64,000 bases of DNA from contig NZ_QYUK01000011.1 of NCBI RefSeq assembly GCF_003590945.1, positions 1,144,001 through 1,208,000 of the forward strand, written 5' to 3'. Shown one piece after another: positions 26,056-33,838 of this stretch (its first letter is position 1; each line of letters opens with the position of its first letter). The notes under the pieces were generated by a model, which ran no database searches, was not told where the DNA came from, and worked only from the letters and a program-made list of their open reading frames with translations. The DNA is from Oleomonas cavernae. GTDB lineage: Bacteria > Pseudomonadota > Alphaproteobacteria > Zavarziniales > Zavarziniaceae. A program made the translations under genes and the position numbers.

Positions 26056-26997
26056 ATGCTGCGCCGGGCGCTAGTGCTGACGACCGCATTGGTCGCCGTG
26101 TTTTTTCTGATTCGCTGGGCTTTCGTCGGCGGCGAAGAGTCCGTGGCCGCCAGTAGCGCGCAGACCGGGCCGGTAACCGGCACGACCGTGACGGCGGGGG
26201 CGACGGTGCCCGGCGCCGTCGAGCCGGTAGCCTCGGCGCCGATGCCGCTGGCCGAGGGTCAGCGGCTGCTGGGCCATCGCGCGATCTATGACTTGCATCT
26301 GGGCCGCTCCGAGAACGGCTCGGGCGTGGCCATGGCGGATGGCCGGATGGTCATCGAATTCACCGACACCTGCGACGGCTACTCGCTGAACCAGCGCCTG
26401 CAGATGCGCCTGGGCGACGGCGAGGGCGGGGCGACCGTCACCGATTTCCGCGTCGCCAACTGGGAGGCGACCGACGGCAAGCGCTTCCGCTTCGCCACCC
26501 GGCACATCGTCAACGGCGAAGAGAACGAGGCCTTCGAGGGCAGCGCCCAACTCGGCCCCGACGGCAGCGGCGAGGCCCATTATACCAAGCCGGAAGACAC
26601 GGTGAAGAAGCTGCCCGCCGGGACCTTGTTCCCCTCGATGCACACGATCCAGTTGATCCACGCGGCCCAGGCGTCCAAGCCCATTCTGTCGGGTCAGTTG
26701 TTCGACGGCTCGGGCGAGGAACTGACCTATGACGTGGTCGGTGCCATCGGGCGTTCGGGCTCGGTCACGCCGGTGTCGCTGAAGGGCAAGGGCCTCGACC
26801 TGTTGCGCGACCTGCAGTCCTGGCCGGTGCGCATTGCCTTCTACCCGACCGGCTCGATCGAGGAACTGCCGGAATACGAAGTCGGCTTCCGCCTCTATGC
26901 CAACGGCGTGTCCAGCGACATGCAGCTCGACTACGGCGATTTTTCCATCGAAGCGGTACTGTCCGAGCTCGACGCCCTGCCCAAGCCCGACTGCTGA
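26056..26997 (+). CDS. eipB: EipB family (DUF1849) cell-envelope protein
   Basis: A 313-residue periplasmic protein of the EipB/DUF1849 family, which in Brucella maintains envelope integrity. One N-terminal hydrophobic segment (about residues 5-22, LVLTTALVAVFFLIRWAFV) is an export signal or anchor. Conserved motifs are HRAIYDLHLGRS, DTCDGYSLNQRLQMRL with the Cys of the usual disulfide, TxxFRVANWEATDGKRFRF, and a second Cys at the very C-terminus (LPKPDC), matching the family's internal disulfide pairing. Start ATG 26056 follows GGAGG. It is a single-gene unit, convergent with the kinase gene (1-base gap). Confidence 0.9.
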   Translation: MLRRALVLTTALVAVFFLIRWAFVGGEESVAASSAQTGPVTGTTVTAGATVPGAVEPVASAPMPLAEGQRLLGHRAIYDLHLGRSENGSGVAMADGRMVIEFTDTCDGYSLNQRLQMRLGDGEGGATVTDFRVANWEATDGKRFRFATRHIVNGEENEAFEGSAQLGPDGSGEAHYTKPEDTVKKLPAGTLFPSMHTIQLIHAAQASKPILSGQLFDGSGEELTYDVVGAIGRSGSVTPVSLKGKGLDLLRDLQSWPVRIAFYPTGSIEELPEYEVGFRLYANGVSSDMQLDYGDFSIEAVLSELDALPKPDC

Positions 26998-26998
26998 G

Positions 26999-27898
26999 CT
27001 ACCACAGCCGCGCCGCGCCGCGCACGCCCGAGGAATCTCCGTGGGTGGCGCGGCGGATCGGTGTCACGCATTTATCCGAGAATACGTATGTGTCCAGCAG
27101 CGCCGGCAGCGCCTCGTAGAGGCGGGTGACATTCGACATGCCGCCGCCCAGCACGATGACATGCGGGTCGATGACATTGATGATCACGGCCAGCGCGCGC
27201 GCCAGGCGGTCGACATAGCGCTCGAGGCTCGCCACGGCTGCCGCTTCGCCGGCCAGCGCCGCGGCGACGATCTCCGGCCCCTTCAAGGCCGTGCCGTTCG
27301 TGCGGTTGTGGTCGCTGGCGAAGCCGGTGCCGGAGATGAAGGTCTCCAGGCAGCCGGACTTGCCGCAATAGCAGGGCAGGCCCGGGCGTTCGTCGTCGCG
27401 GGGCCAGGGCAGGGGAATGTGCCCCCATTCCCCGGCCAGGGCATTGGGCCCGGCCAGCAATTGCCCGTTGACCACGATGCCGCCGCCGGTGCCGGTACCC
27501 AGAATTGCCCCGAAGACTGATCGGGCGCCAGCCCCCGCCCCGTCTGTCGCTTCCGACAGGGCGAAGCAGTCGGCGTCGTTGGCCAGGCGCACCGGCCGGC
27601 CGATGGCTGCCGCCAGATCGCCGTTGAAATCGTGGCCGTTCAATTCCGTGGTATTGGCATGTTTGACCGTGCCGCTTAGCGGTGACAGGGCGCCGGGGAT
27701 GCCGATGCCGACCGTGCCGGCCCGGCCCAGGGCGGCATCGGCCGCGTGCACCATGCGGGCCAGATGCTGCACGATCGCCTGGTAGTCGCCGCGCGGGGTC
27801 GGCGCCCGCTGGCGCAGGCGCTCGGCGCCGTCGGCATCGAGCGCCAGGATCTCGGTCTTGGTGCCGCCGAGGTCGATGCCATAGCGCAGGCCCACCAT
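26999..27898 (-). CDS. ROK family sugar kinase
   Basis: A 299-residue ROK-fold ATP-dependent kinase. DLGGTKTEI (residues 9-17) is the phosphate-binding motif, LANDADCFALSEA carries the catalytic Asp, GTGTGGGIVVNG binds ATP, and GEWGH plus CYCGKSGCLETF form the zinc-binding signature of the family. The HxxxExxH-type EWGH and the zinc cluster show it is an active ROK kinase, not a repressor, since there is no N-terminal HTH. Likely substrates are fructose, glucose, N-acetylglucosamine or mannose. It overlaps no neighbour and is followed on the same strand upstream by the HAD and DUF3572 genes with a 3-base gap, so the three form an operon. Confidence 0.92.
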   Translation of the reverse strand: MVGLRYGIDLGGTKTEILALDADGAERLRQRAPTPRGDYQAIVQHLARMVHAADAALGRAGTVGIGIPGALSPLSGTVKHANTTELNGHDFNGDLAAAIGRPVRLANDADCFALSEATDGAGAGARSVFGAILGTGTGGGIVVNGQLLAGPNALAGEWGHIPLPWPRDDERPGLPCYCGKSGCLETFISGTGFASDHNRTNGTALKGPEIVAAALAGEAAAVASLERYVDRLARALAVIINVIDPHVIVLGGGMSNVTRLYEALPALLDTYVFSDKCVTPIRRATHGDSSGVRGAARLW

Positions 27899-27901
27899 GG
27901 T

Positions 27902-28570
27902 TCACCAGCCCATGCTGGTCAGCTCGCGTTCGATCAGGCGACGCGCCTCGTCCCAATCGTCGACGCGGTGGTGGCAGTGTTCGGCCGGGCCGATCAGGCG
28001 GGCAAGCCTGGGATCGGCGACGAAGTGCAGGCGCTGCACATCGGGGGCGACATGGGCGACCGAGGTGTGGTTGTGCGGAATGTCGTCGAGGAAGAACACC
28101 GGCGCCTGCACCCGCTCGGCCATGTGGCGGACGGCGGCACCCTTGGGTCCGACATTGGCGATCACCGGATAGGGCATGCCCGCCAGGGCCAGGGCCTTTT
28201 CCCGCGCCACCTTCGATGAATCGGGCAGGTTGGACAGCACCACGATCTGCGCCCGTTCGGCCAGGGCCGCCAGGGCGGCGGCGGCGCCCGGTACCGGGGT
28301 CATGGTTTCGGTGCGTTCCCGGAAGAAGCCGTCGAGCAGGGCCTTGGCCACCTCGACCGGGGCCATCTCCTCGGTCTCGCTGACCTTGATGTTGCCGACC
28401 AGGGCGAAGGAGGAGAGATCCAGGTAGTGGCCGTTATCCTCGAGATAGGCCTCGAAGCCCTCGAGGAACAGGAACAGCACCTCGTCGGCATCGGTGACCA
28501 CCAGCGGGCGGCCCGCCACCAGGGTGAGCTGGTCGAGCTGGGGGCGGACATTGACATGAATTTCGGGCAT
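27902..28570 (-). CDS. HAD-like hydrolase
   Basis: A 222-residue haloacid dehalogenase-type protein. DADEV (residues 27-31; first motif DxD) carries the nucleophile and acid, LSNLPDSSK is motif II with Ser/Thr-equivalent, and FFLDDIPHN is the motif IV Asp pair. A helical cap (residues 35-90) lies between motifs I and II. ATG 28570 overlaps the stop of the DUF3572 gene (TGATG), which indicates translational coupling; a GTG at 28573 is also possible. Substrate unknown. The kinase gene follows after 3 bases. Confidence 0.82.
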   Translation of the reverse strand: MPEIHVNVRPQLDQLTLVAGRPLVVTDADEVLFLFLEGFEAYLEDNGHYLDLSSFALVGNIKVSETEEMAPVEVAKALLDGFFRERTETMTPVPGAAAALAALAERAQIVVLSNLPDSSKVAREKALALAGMPYPVIANVGPKGAAVRHMAERVQAPVFFLDDIPHNHTSVAHVAPDVQRLHFVADPRLARLIGPAEHCHHRVDDWDEARRLIERELTSMGW

Positions 28571-28857
28571 CACAGGGCTCCACGGTCGCCGGGGCTGCCG
28601 CCCGGCAAGGCATAACGGGCGCGCAGCGCCTCGTCCGGCGCAAGGCCGGCGGCGGCGGCAAAGGCCAGGACGCGCGCCTCGTCCCCGAGCAGGAAATCCA
28701 GGACACCGCCGAGAGTTGCGGGGTCGCCGGCGGCACGACGCAGATCATCGCCATTCATGCCCGATTCGCCCAAAAAGCGGTGCAGCAGATCCTCATGGGT
28801 TGCCAAATGGGCAAGGGCCATCAGGCCGATCGTTTCCGCGCGTTCCCGTTTCATCAT
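28570..28857 (-). CDS. DUF3572 family protein
   Basis: A 95-residue alphaproteobacterial protein of unknown function. Family features are AETIGLMALAHLATHEDLLHRFLGESG, then GDDLRRAAGDPATLGGVLDFLLGDEARVLAFAAAAG. It is a compact helical protein without membrane segments. In other alphaproteobacteria this gene commonly lies next to pleD, divergent, as it does here (pleD starts at 29005). It heads the operon with the HAD and kinase genes. Confidence 0.85.
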   Translation of the reverse strand: MMKRERAETIGLMALAHLATHEDLLHRFLGESGMNGDDLRRAAGDPATLGGVLDFLLGDEARVLAFAAAAGLAPDEALRARYALPGGSPGDRGAL

Positions 28858-29004
28858 TTCCTACTATTAACCAGTCTTGCCTATTCGATTCGTCGCCGAG
28901 TTACTGTAAGCCAAGGGGCCAGGGGGGCGACCGGTCCTGGTATTATCCCGACAACTGCAAAATCCCCCGGGCGCGGGATCGACGGAAGGCTACACGAGGC
29001 GGCG

Positions 29005-30369
29005 ATGACAGCGAAAGTGCTCGTGGTCGACGACGTCTACGTCATCCGCAAGGTCCTGGAAGCCAAGCTGATCTCGGAATATTTCGAGGTCATCCTGGCG
29101 GGCAGCGGCCAAGAGGCCCTGGACAAGGCGATAAACGAGAACCCGGACATCGTCCTGCTCGACGTGATGATGCCGGACCTGGACGGCTTCGAGGTTTGCC
29201 GGCGGCTGAAGGCCGATCCGCGTACCGCTCATATCCCCGTGGTGATGGTAACCGGCCTCGATCACCCGTCGGATCGGATCACCGGGCTGGAGGCGGGGGC
29301 CGACGATTTCCTGACCAAGCCGGCCAATGATGTCGCCCTGTTCGCCCGGGTGCGCAACCTGGTTCGCCTCAAGACCATGTTCGACGAATTGCGCGTGCGT
29401 GAATCGACCAGCCTGGCCCTGGGCCTTGCCCCCAGCGATCCGGCCCTCGATGCCGCCCGGCAGCTCGACGCCGCGATCCTGGTCATCGAGGACGACCCGC
29501 AAAGCGTCGACCAGATCGCCAAGGCCCTGCGCCAGCAGCGCGGCCTGGTGGTGCTGAGCGATATCGATGCCGCCCCCGCCACCATCAACGGGCGGGAATG
29601 GGACCTGGTGATCGTCAGCCTGACCTTGGAGGCGACCGACGGCCTGCGCCTGTGTGCCCTGATGCGCTCGTCCGAGCGGTTGCGCCAGACGCCGGTGCTG
29701 GTGCTGTCGCGTAGCGGCGACAACCGCTCGCTGCTCAAGGCCTTCGAACTGGGCGTGAACGACTATGTCACCAAGCCGGTCGACCGGGCCGAGATCCTGG
29801 CGCGGGTGAATTCGCAGCTTCGCCGCAAGCGGTTCCAGGACCGGCTGCGCGAAACCATGATCCTGTCGGTCGAGATGGCGGTGATCGATCCGCTGACCGG
29901 CCTGCACAATCGCCGCTATCTCGACGGTCACCTGGCCCAGCGGGTGAGCCAGGCCCAGCTCCAGCATCGCCCGCTGACCGCCGTGCTGCTGGACATCGAT
30001 CATTTCAAGGCGGTCAACGATACCTACGGCCATGCCGGCGGCGACGTCGTCCTCAAGCAGATCGCCCAGCGGATTCGCCTGAATGTCCGGGGCGTCGACA
30101 TCGTCGCGCGCATCGGCGGCGAGGAATTCGTGGTCATCATGCCCGAGGTCGACCTGGAGGAGGCCACCTTGATCGCGCAGCGCCTGTTGCGGATCACGGC
30201 GCGCGAGCCCTTCAGCGTGACGGACGCGGTCGAATTGACCGTGACCACCAGCGCCGGCATCGCCCAGCTTCAATATGCCGAGGATGCCGCCGGCCTCCTG
30301 CGCCGGGCTGACGCCGCCCTCTACCGCGCCAAGGCGGAGGGCCGCAACCGGGTGGTCGCGGCCGGCTAG
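29005..30369 (+). CDS. pleD: PleD diguanylate cyclase response regulator
   Basis: A 454-residue response regulator that makes cyclic di-GMP, a switch for motility and cell development. Domains: receiver 1 (residues 1-120, phosphoacceptor Asp53, Lys105), receiver 2 (about 155-270, degenerate because Ser replaces the acceptor Asp in LVIVSLTLEA), and GGDEF (290-454). The catalytic GGEEF is at 371-375 and the inhibitory I-site Arg362-x-x-Asp365 is five residues before it, so product inhibition is expected. Start ATG 29005 follows GAGG; a longer in-frame reading from 28780 would overlap the divergent gene. The winged-helix gene follows after 13 bases. Confidence 0.96.
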   Translation: MTAKVLVVDDVYVIRKVLEAKLISEYFEVILAGSGQEALDKAINENPDIVLLDVMMPDLDGFEVCRRLKADPRTAHIPVVMVTGLDHPSDRITGLEAGADDFLTKPANDVALFARVRNLVRLKTMFDELRVRESTSLALGLAPSDPALDAARQLDAAILVIEDDPQSVDQIAKALRQQRGLVVLSDIDAAPATINGREWDLVIVSLTLEATDGLRLCALMRSSERLRQTPVLVLSRSGDNRSLLKAFELGVNDYVTKPVDRAEILARVNSQLRRKRFQDRLRETMILSVEMAVIDPLTGLHNRRYLDGHLAQRVSQAQLQHRPLTAVLLDIDHFKAVNDTYGHAGGDVVLKQIAQRIRLNVRGVDIVARIGGEEFVVIMPEVDLEEATLIAQRLLRITAREPFSVTDAVELTVTTSAGIAQLQYAEDAAGLLRRADAALYRAKAEGRNRVVAAG

Positions 30370-30382
30370 GGCGCGCTTGGCG

Positions 30383-30757
30383 ATGAGCGACGGCGCGGCG
30401 ACCCTTGCCGATCTGGCCATCGATGGCCGGCAGAACGAGGACATTCGCCGCCTGCTCGATGTCCTGGATCTGATCGCCACTGAGCGATTGCGTTTGCACG
30501 GCGGCGACGAGCAGGGGGCGGTGATGCGCCTGCTGATGCGCCGCCTGATCGACGGCGATGCCGCCGGCCTGCCGCTGCTGCGCCTGGCCAAGGAGACGGG
30601 GATCCCGCGCGAAACCCTGCGCCGCAAGCTGGGGCCGCTGCTGAACAAGCGTTTCCTGGTGCAGGACGAGGCAGGGCGCTACCGGATCGGCAAGGCCTAT
30701 GTCGTCGCCAGTTTCGCCTCCCGCCAGGCCGTGCTGGCGGCCTTGGCAACGCTCTAA
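30383..30757 (+). CDS. Winged-helix domain protein
   Basis: A 124-residue small protein. N-terminal helices (LADLAIDGRQNEDIRRLLDVLDLIATERLRLHG) precede a MarR/GntR-like winged helix: LPLLRLAKETGIPRETLRRKLGPLLNKRFLVQDEAGRYRIG, where RETLRRKLGPL is the recognition helix and the Gly/Tyr strand is the wing. There is no effector domain. It starts 13 bases after the pleD stop, so it is probably cotranscribed and could act downstream of the c-di-GMP signal. No named family. Confidence 0.72.
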   Translation: MSDGAATLADLAIDGRQNEDIRRLLDVLDLIATERLRLHGGDEQGAVMRLLMRRLIDGDAAGLPLLRLAKETGIPRETLRRKLGPLLNKRFLVQDEAGRYRIGKAYVVASFASRQAVLAALATL

Positions 30758-30856
30758 CTCCCTGCCCAAAGCCGGTTTTTTCCCGTCGGGATTGGGCGCA
30801 GTATCGCGCCTGAACGAGGCGTCTTGCGCAACGCCTCGTCGTTGGGGGAGGGGACA

Positions 30857-31579
30857 ATGGCGGGAAAGTTGTTTTTGCTGCTTCCCGAATTCAGGGGGAT
30901 CGCCGCCCAGACGATCGCCGGAATGTGGGGGATCAGCACGCAGGACCAGAAAGAGATCAGCACCCTAGACGACATGGCCGCGGAAATCGGCAAGCACAAG
31001 GCGCTCGACGAGTTGGTCATCTTCGTACACGGCACGGGCGGCGGCATGATGCTCGACGATGCCAGCTACGGCCTGACCGAGGCGGCGGTGGCCAAGGCGC
31101 TGACCAAGCAGAAGACGGTGGTCAAGAACATCCGCTTCGAAGGTTGCTGGATGGGGGAAAACCCGGCCGACATGGTGGTCTTCGGGCAGCTTTTCGGGGC
31201 CAAGACCATCTCGGGCTTCACCTGGGCCTGCTGGACCAACGAGGTGACCGTGACCATCCCCAAGGGGATCTCGGCCAGCGACCTCGCCAAGTTTCTGCAG
31301 AAGCAGAACATGGAGAAATGGCTGATGCCCGGGACCCCCACCATCCCGGTGCTGGCCTCGATGGCCAAGGGGGGCGACGTCAAGAAGACGCTGCCCATGA
31401 TGTGGTACCAGTACTCGCTCGACATGAAGCCGCCCTATGTCGACAACAATTTCGCCAAGCTGGGCCGGCACACCTATGGCGCACGGGGCGACGTGGCGAA
31501 TGTCAGCGTCGCGGCCAAGAGCGCGAAAAACAGCACGGCGCCGTCGCCGCCCTTCGAATACGTGACCGTGACCTTGTGA
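30857..31579 (+). CDS. Uncharacterised protein with caspase-like His/Cys dyad
   Basis: A 240-residue protein with no signal peptide or membrane segment. Two blocks have the spacing and flanking hydrophobic strands of a clan CD (caspase/CHAT-type) cysteine peptidase: ELVIFVHGTGGGMML with His58 and IRFEGCWMGENPADM with Cys97, followed by a further strand KTISGFTWACW. The usual strand order (strand-HG, helix, strand-xxC) is met. I cannot confirm the family, and the same pattern occurs in DUF4347-like and some non-peptidase folds. Start ATG 30857 follows GGGGGAGGGG. Neighbours are the winged-helix gene upstream and an alkyl sulfatase downstream, which give no hint of a shared pathway. Confidence 0.6.
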   Translation: MAGKLFLLLPEFRGIAAQTIAGMWGISTQDQKEISTLDDMAAEIGKHKALDELVIFVHGTGGGMMLDDASYGLTEAAVAKALTKQKTVVKNIRFEGCWMGENPADMVVFGQLFGAKTISGFTWACWTNEVTVTIPKGISASDLAKFLQKQNMEKWLMPGTPTIPVLASMAKGGDVKKTLPMMWYQYSLDMKPPYVDNNFAKLGRHTYGARGDVANVSVAAKSAKNSTAPSPPFEYVTVTL

Positions 31580-31685
31580 TCGGGCCGGGCGGCCCCTGTG
31601 CCCAGATCGGGCATTGCCGGTCGTCCGGCAATCCTGGATGGTCTGCCTCAACGATCCCCAGCAACGGGGACGAGAGGAGACTGCC

Positions 31686-33659
31686 ATGGGCTGGCCAAGA
31701 CAAGCATTGCGGATGATCGGGGCATTCGGCCTCCTGGCGGCGGCGATCGGGCCGGCCCTGGCGGAGGATCCGCAGGGTGCCAAGCCGGCATCGGCCTATA
31801 CCCTCGATGCCAACAGGCAGTTCCTCGCGACACTGCCCCTGGACGACCGACAGGAGATCGAATTCGCGCAGCGCGGTTTCATCGCGGCGCCCGAGGAGAA
31901 GGTGGTGAAGACCGCCGAAGGCAAGGTGGTGTGGGATTTCACCGCCTATGATTTCCTCAAAGGCGACGCCCCCGACACGGTCAATCCCAGCCTGTGGCGC
32001 CATTCCCAGAACATGGCCCACTACGGCCTGTTCAAGGTCGCCGATCACATCTATCAGGTGCGCGGCTTCGATATTTCCAACATCACCTTCCTGGAAGGCA
32101 AGACCGGCTGGATCGTCATCGATCCGCTGATCTCGACCGAGGTGGCCAAGGCCGCCTACGACCTGGTGAGCAAGCACTTGGGGGCCAGGCCCATTCATGC
32201 GGTGATCATCACCCACAGCCACGCCGATCATTACGGCGGCATTCGCGGCATCGTCGCGCAGGCCGATGTCGACGCCGGCAAGGTGAAGGTGATCGCGCCC
32301 GAGGGCTTCCTCGAGCATGCGGTCAGCGAAAATGTCATCGCCGGCAATGCCATGGGCCGGCGCGCCAGCTACATGTTCGGCAACTTCCTGCCGCGCAACG
32401 CCCAGGGGCAGGTCAGCGCGGGCATCGGCCCGGCGCTGTCGGCCGGCACGGTGACCATGATCGCGCCCACCGACACGATCACCCGGACCGGCCAGCGCAT
32501 GGTAATCGACGGCGTCACGGTCGAATTCCAGATGACCCCGGGGACCGAGGCCCCGGCCGAGATGAATATCTTCCTGCCCGACTGGAAAGCCCTGTGCCTG
32601 GCCGAGAACGCCAACGCCTCGATGCACAACGTCCTGACCCTGCGTGGCGCCCTGGTGCGTGATGCCAAGGCCTGGGCCGATTACCTGGGCGAGGCCTTGC
32701 GCCTGTACGGCGACAAGACCGACGTGGTGTTCACCAGCCATTTCTGGCCGCGCTGGGGCCAGGCGGAAATTGTCGACTACCTCGAAAAGCACCGTGACGC
32801 CTATCGCTATCTCCACGACCAGGCGGTACGCCTGATGAACGAGGGCTTCACCGGCGAGGAGATCGCCGAACAGATCGCCCTGCCGCCGGTGCTGGCCAAC
32901 GAATGGTACAATCATGGTTACTACGGCACCATGCGCCACAATGCCAAGGCGGTCTATCAGCGCTACATGGGCTGGTACGACGGCAATCCCTCGTCGCTGA
33001 ACCCGCTGCCGCCCGCCGAGGTGGCCAAGCGCTATGTCGAGGCGATGGGCGGGGCGGATGCCGTGCTGGCCAAAGGCCAGGCGGCCTTCGATTCGGGCGA
33101 TTATCGCTGGGCGGCGGAATTGCTCAAGCACCTGGTCTTTGCCGGCCCGGACAATGCCAAGGCCCGCAACCTGCTGGCCGACACCTATGAGCAGATGGCC
33201 TACCAGGCGGAGAGCGCGCCCTGGCGCAATATCTACCTGTCAGGTGCCCTGGAACTGCGCACCGGCCAGCGCCACGGCGCCGCGGCCGCCGGCAGTCTCG
33301 ACACGATCAAGGCGATGGACAGCGGCCTGATCTTCGACCTGATGGCCGTGCGCCTGGACCCGGCCAAGGCCGATGGCAAGAGCCTGACCGTGAATCTGGT
33401 CTTCACCGACCGCGACGAGAAGCACACGATCACGGTCGAGAACAATGTCCTCAATCACGAGGCGGGGGCCGCGGCGACGCCCGGCGCCACGCTGACCGGC
33501 AAGCGCGCCGCCTTCCTGATGGTCATCGCCGGTATGGCCAGGCTGCCCGACATCGTCGCTACCGGCGCGATCAAGGTGGAGGGCGATGCCAAGGCCTTCG
33601 AGACCCTGGTCAGCCTGACCACGGCCCCGGCACCCGACTTCGCGATCGTAACGCCTTGA
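31686..33659 (+). CDS. Alkyl sulfatase (SDS hydrolase) of the metallo-beta-lactamase fold
   Basis: A 657-residue secreted sulfatase. A signal peptide (residues 1-26) precedes a metallo-beta-lactamase domain with THSHADHYGG (His177, His179, Asp181, His182), the metal site. The block TPGTEAPAEMNIFLPDWKALCLAEN and the dimerisation region LADTYEQMAYQAESAPWRNIYLSGALELR are characteristic of the SdsA1/BDS1 family. A C-terminal SCP2-like domain (about residues 530-657) closes it, matching the family. It hydrolyses primary alkyl sulfates to the alcohol and sulfate in the periplasm. ATG 31686 follows GAGGAGA. The gene is monocistronic and followed by palindromic repeats. Confidence 0.94.
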   Translation: MGWPRQALRMIGAFGLLAAAIGPALAEDPQGAKPASAYTLDANRQFLATLPLDDRQEIEFAQRGFIAAPEEKVVKTAEGKVVWDFTAYDFLKGDAPDTVNPSLWRHSQNMAHYGLFKVADHIYQVRGFDISNITFLEGKTGWIVIDPLISTEVAKAAYDLVSKHLGARPIHAVIITHSHADHYGGIRGIVAQADVDAGKVKVIAPEGFLEHAVSENVIAGNAMGRRASYMFGNFLPRNAQGQVSAGIGPALSAGTVTMIAPTDTITRTGQRMVIDGVTVEFQMTPGTEAPAEMNIFLPDWKALCLAENANASMHNVLTLRGALVRDAKAWADYLGEALRLYGDKTDVVFTSHFWPRWGQAEIVDYLEKHRDAYRYLHDQAVRLMNEGFTGEEIAEQIALPPVLANEWYNHGYYGTMRHNAKAVYQRYMGWYDGNPSSLNPLPPAEVAKRYVEAMGGADAVLAKGQAAFDSGDYRWAAELLKHLVFAGPDNAKARNLLADTYEQMAYQAESAPWRNIYLSGALELRTGQRHGAAAAGSLDTIKAMDSGLIFDLMAVRLDPAKADGKSLTVNLVFTDRDEKHTITVENNVLNHEAGAAATPGATLTGKRAAFLMVIAGMARLPDIVATGAIKVEGDAKAFETLVSLTTAPAPDFAIVTP

Positions 33660-33669
33660 GTCGTACAAA

Positions 33670-33757
33670 CCACCGTCATTCCGGCGAAGGCCGGAATCCA
33701 TTGGGCCGTCTCGTGTTACCCCAGGATGGATTCCGGCCTTCGCCGGAATGACGGTGG
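33670..33757. repeat. REPIN-like inverted repeat with perfect 32-bp arms (family B)
   Basis: Arms 33670-33701 and 33726-33757 are exact reverse complements around a 24-base spacer; each arm is itself a short palindrome of the ATTCCGG-CGAAGG-CCGGAAT kind. The same unit appears in the pair that encloses the GIY-YIG gene at 39382-39852. Confidence 0.93.
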
Positions 33758-33779
33758 AGCAAACGGCGCGTTCACCTCC

Positions 33780-33812
33780 GCTGTCATCCCGGATCAAGTC
33801 CGGGATGACAGC
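33780..33812. repeat. Single REP palindrome
   Basis: GCTGTCATCCCGGA and its reverse complement, with a 5-base centre, form one hairpin 22 bases right of the family B repeat. The core (GTCATCCCGG) matches the inner half of the repeats at 39425-39453 and 39781-39809. Confidence 0.85.
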
Positions 33813-33838
33813 CTGGGGATGGGGCGATGGATCAGTCC

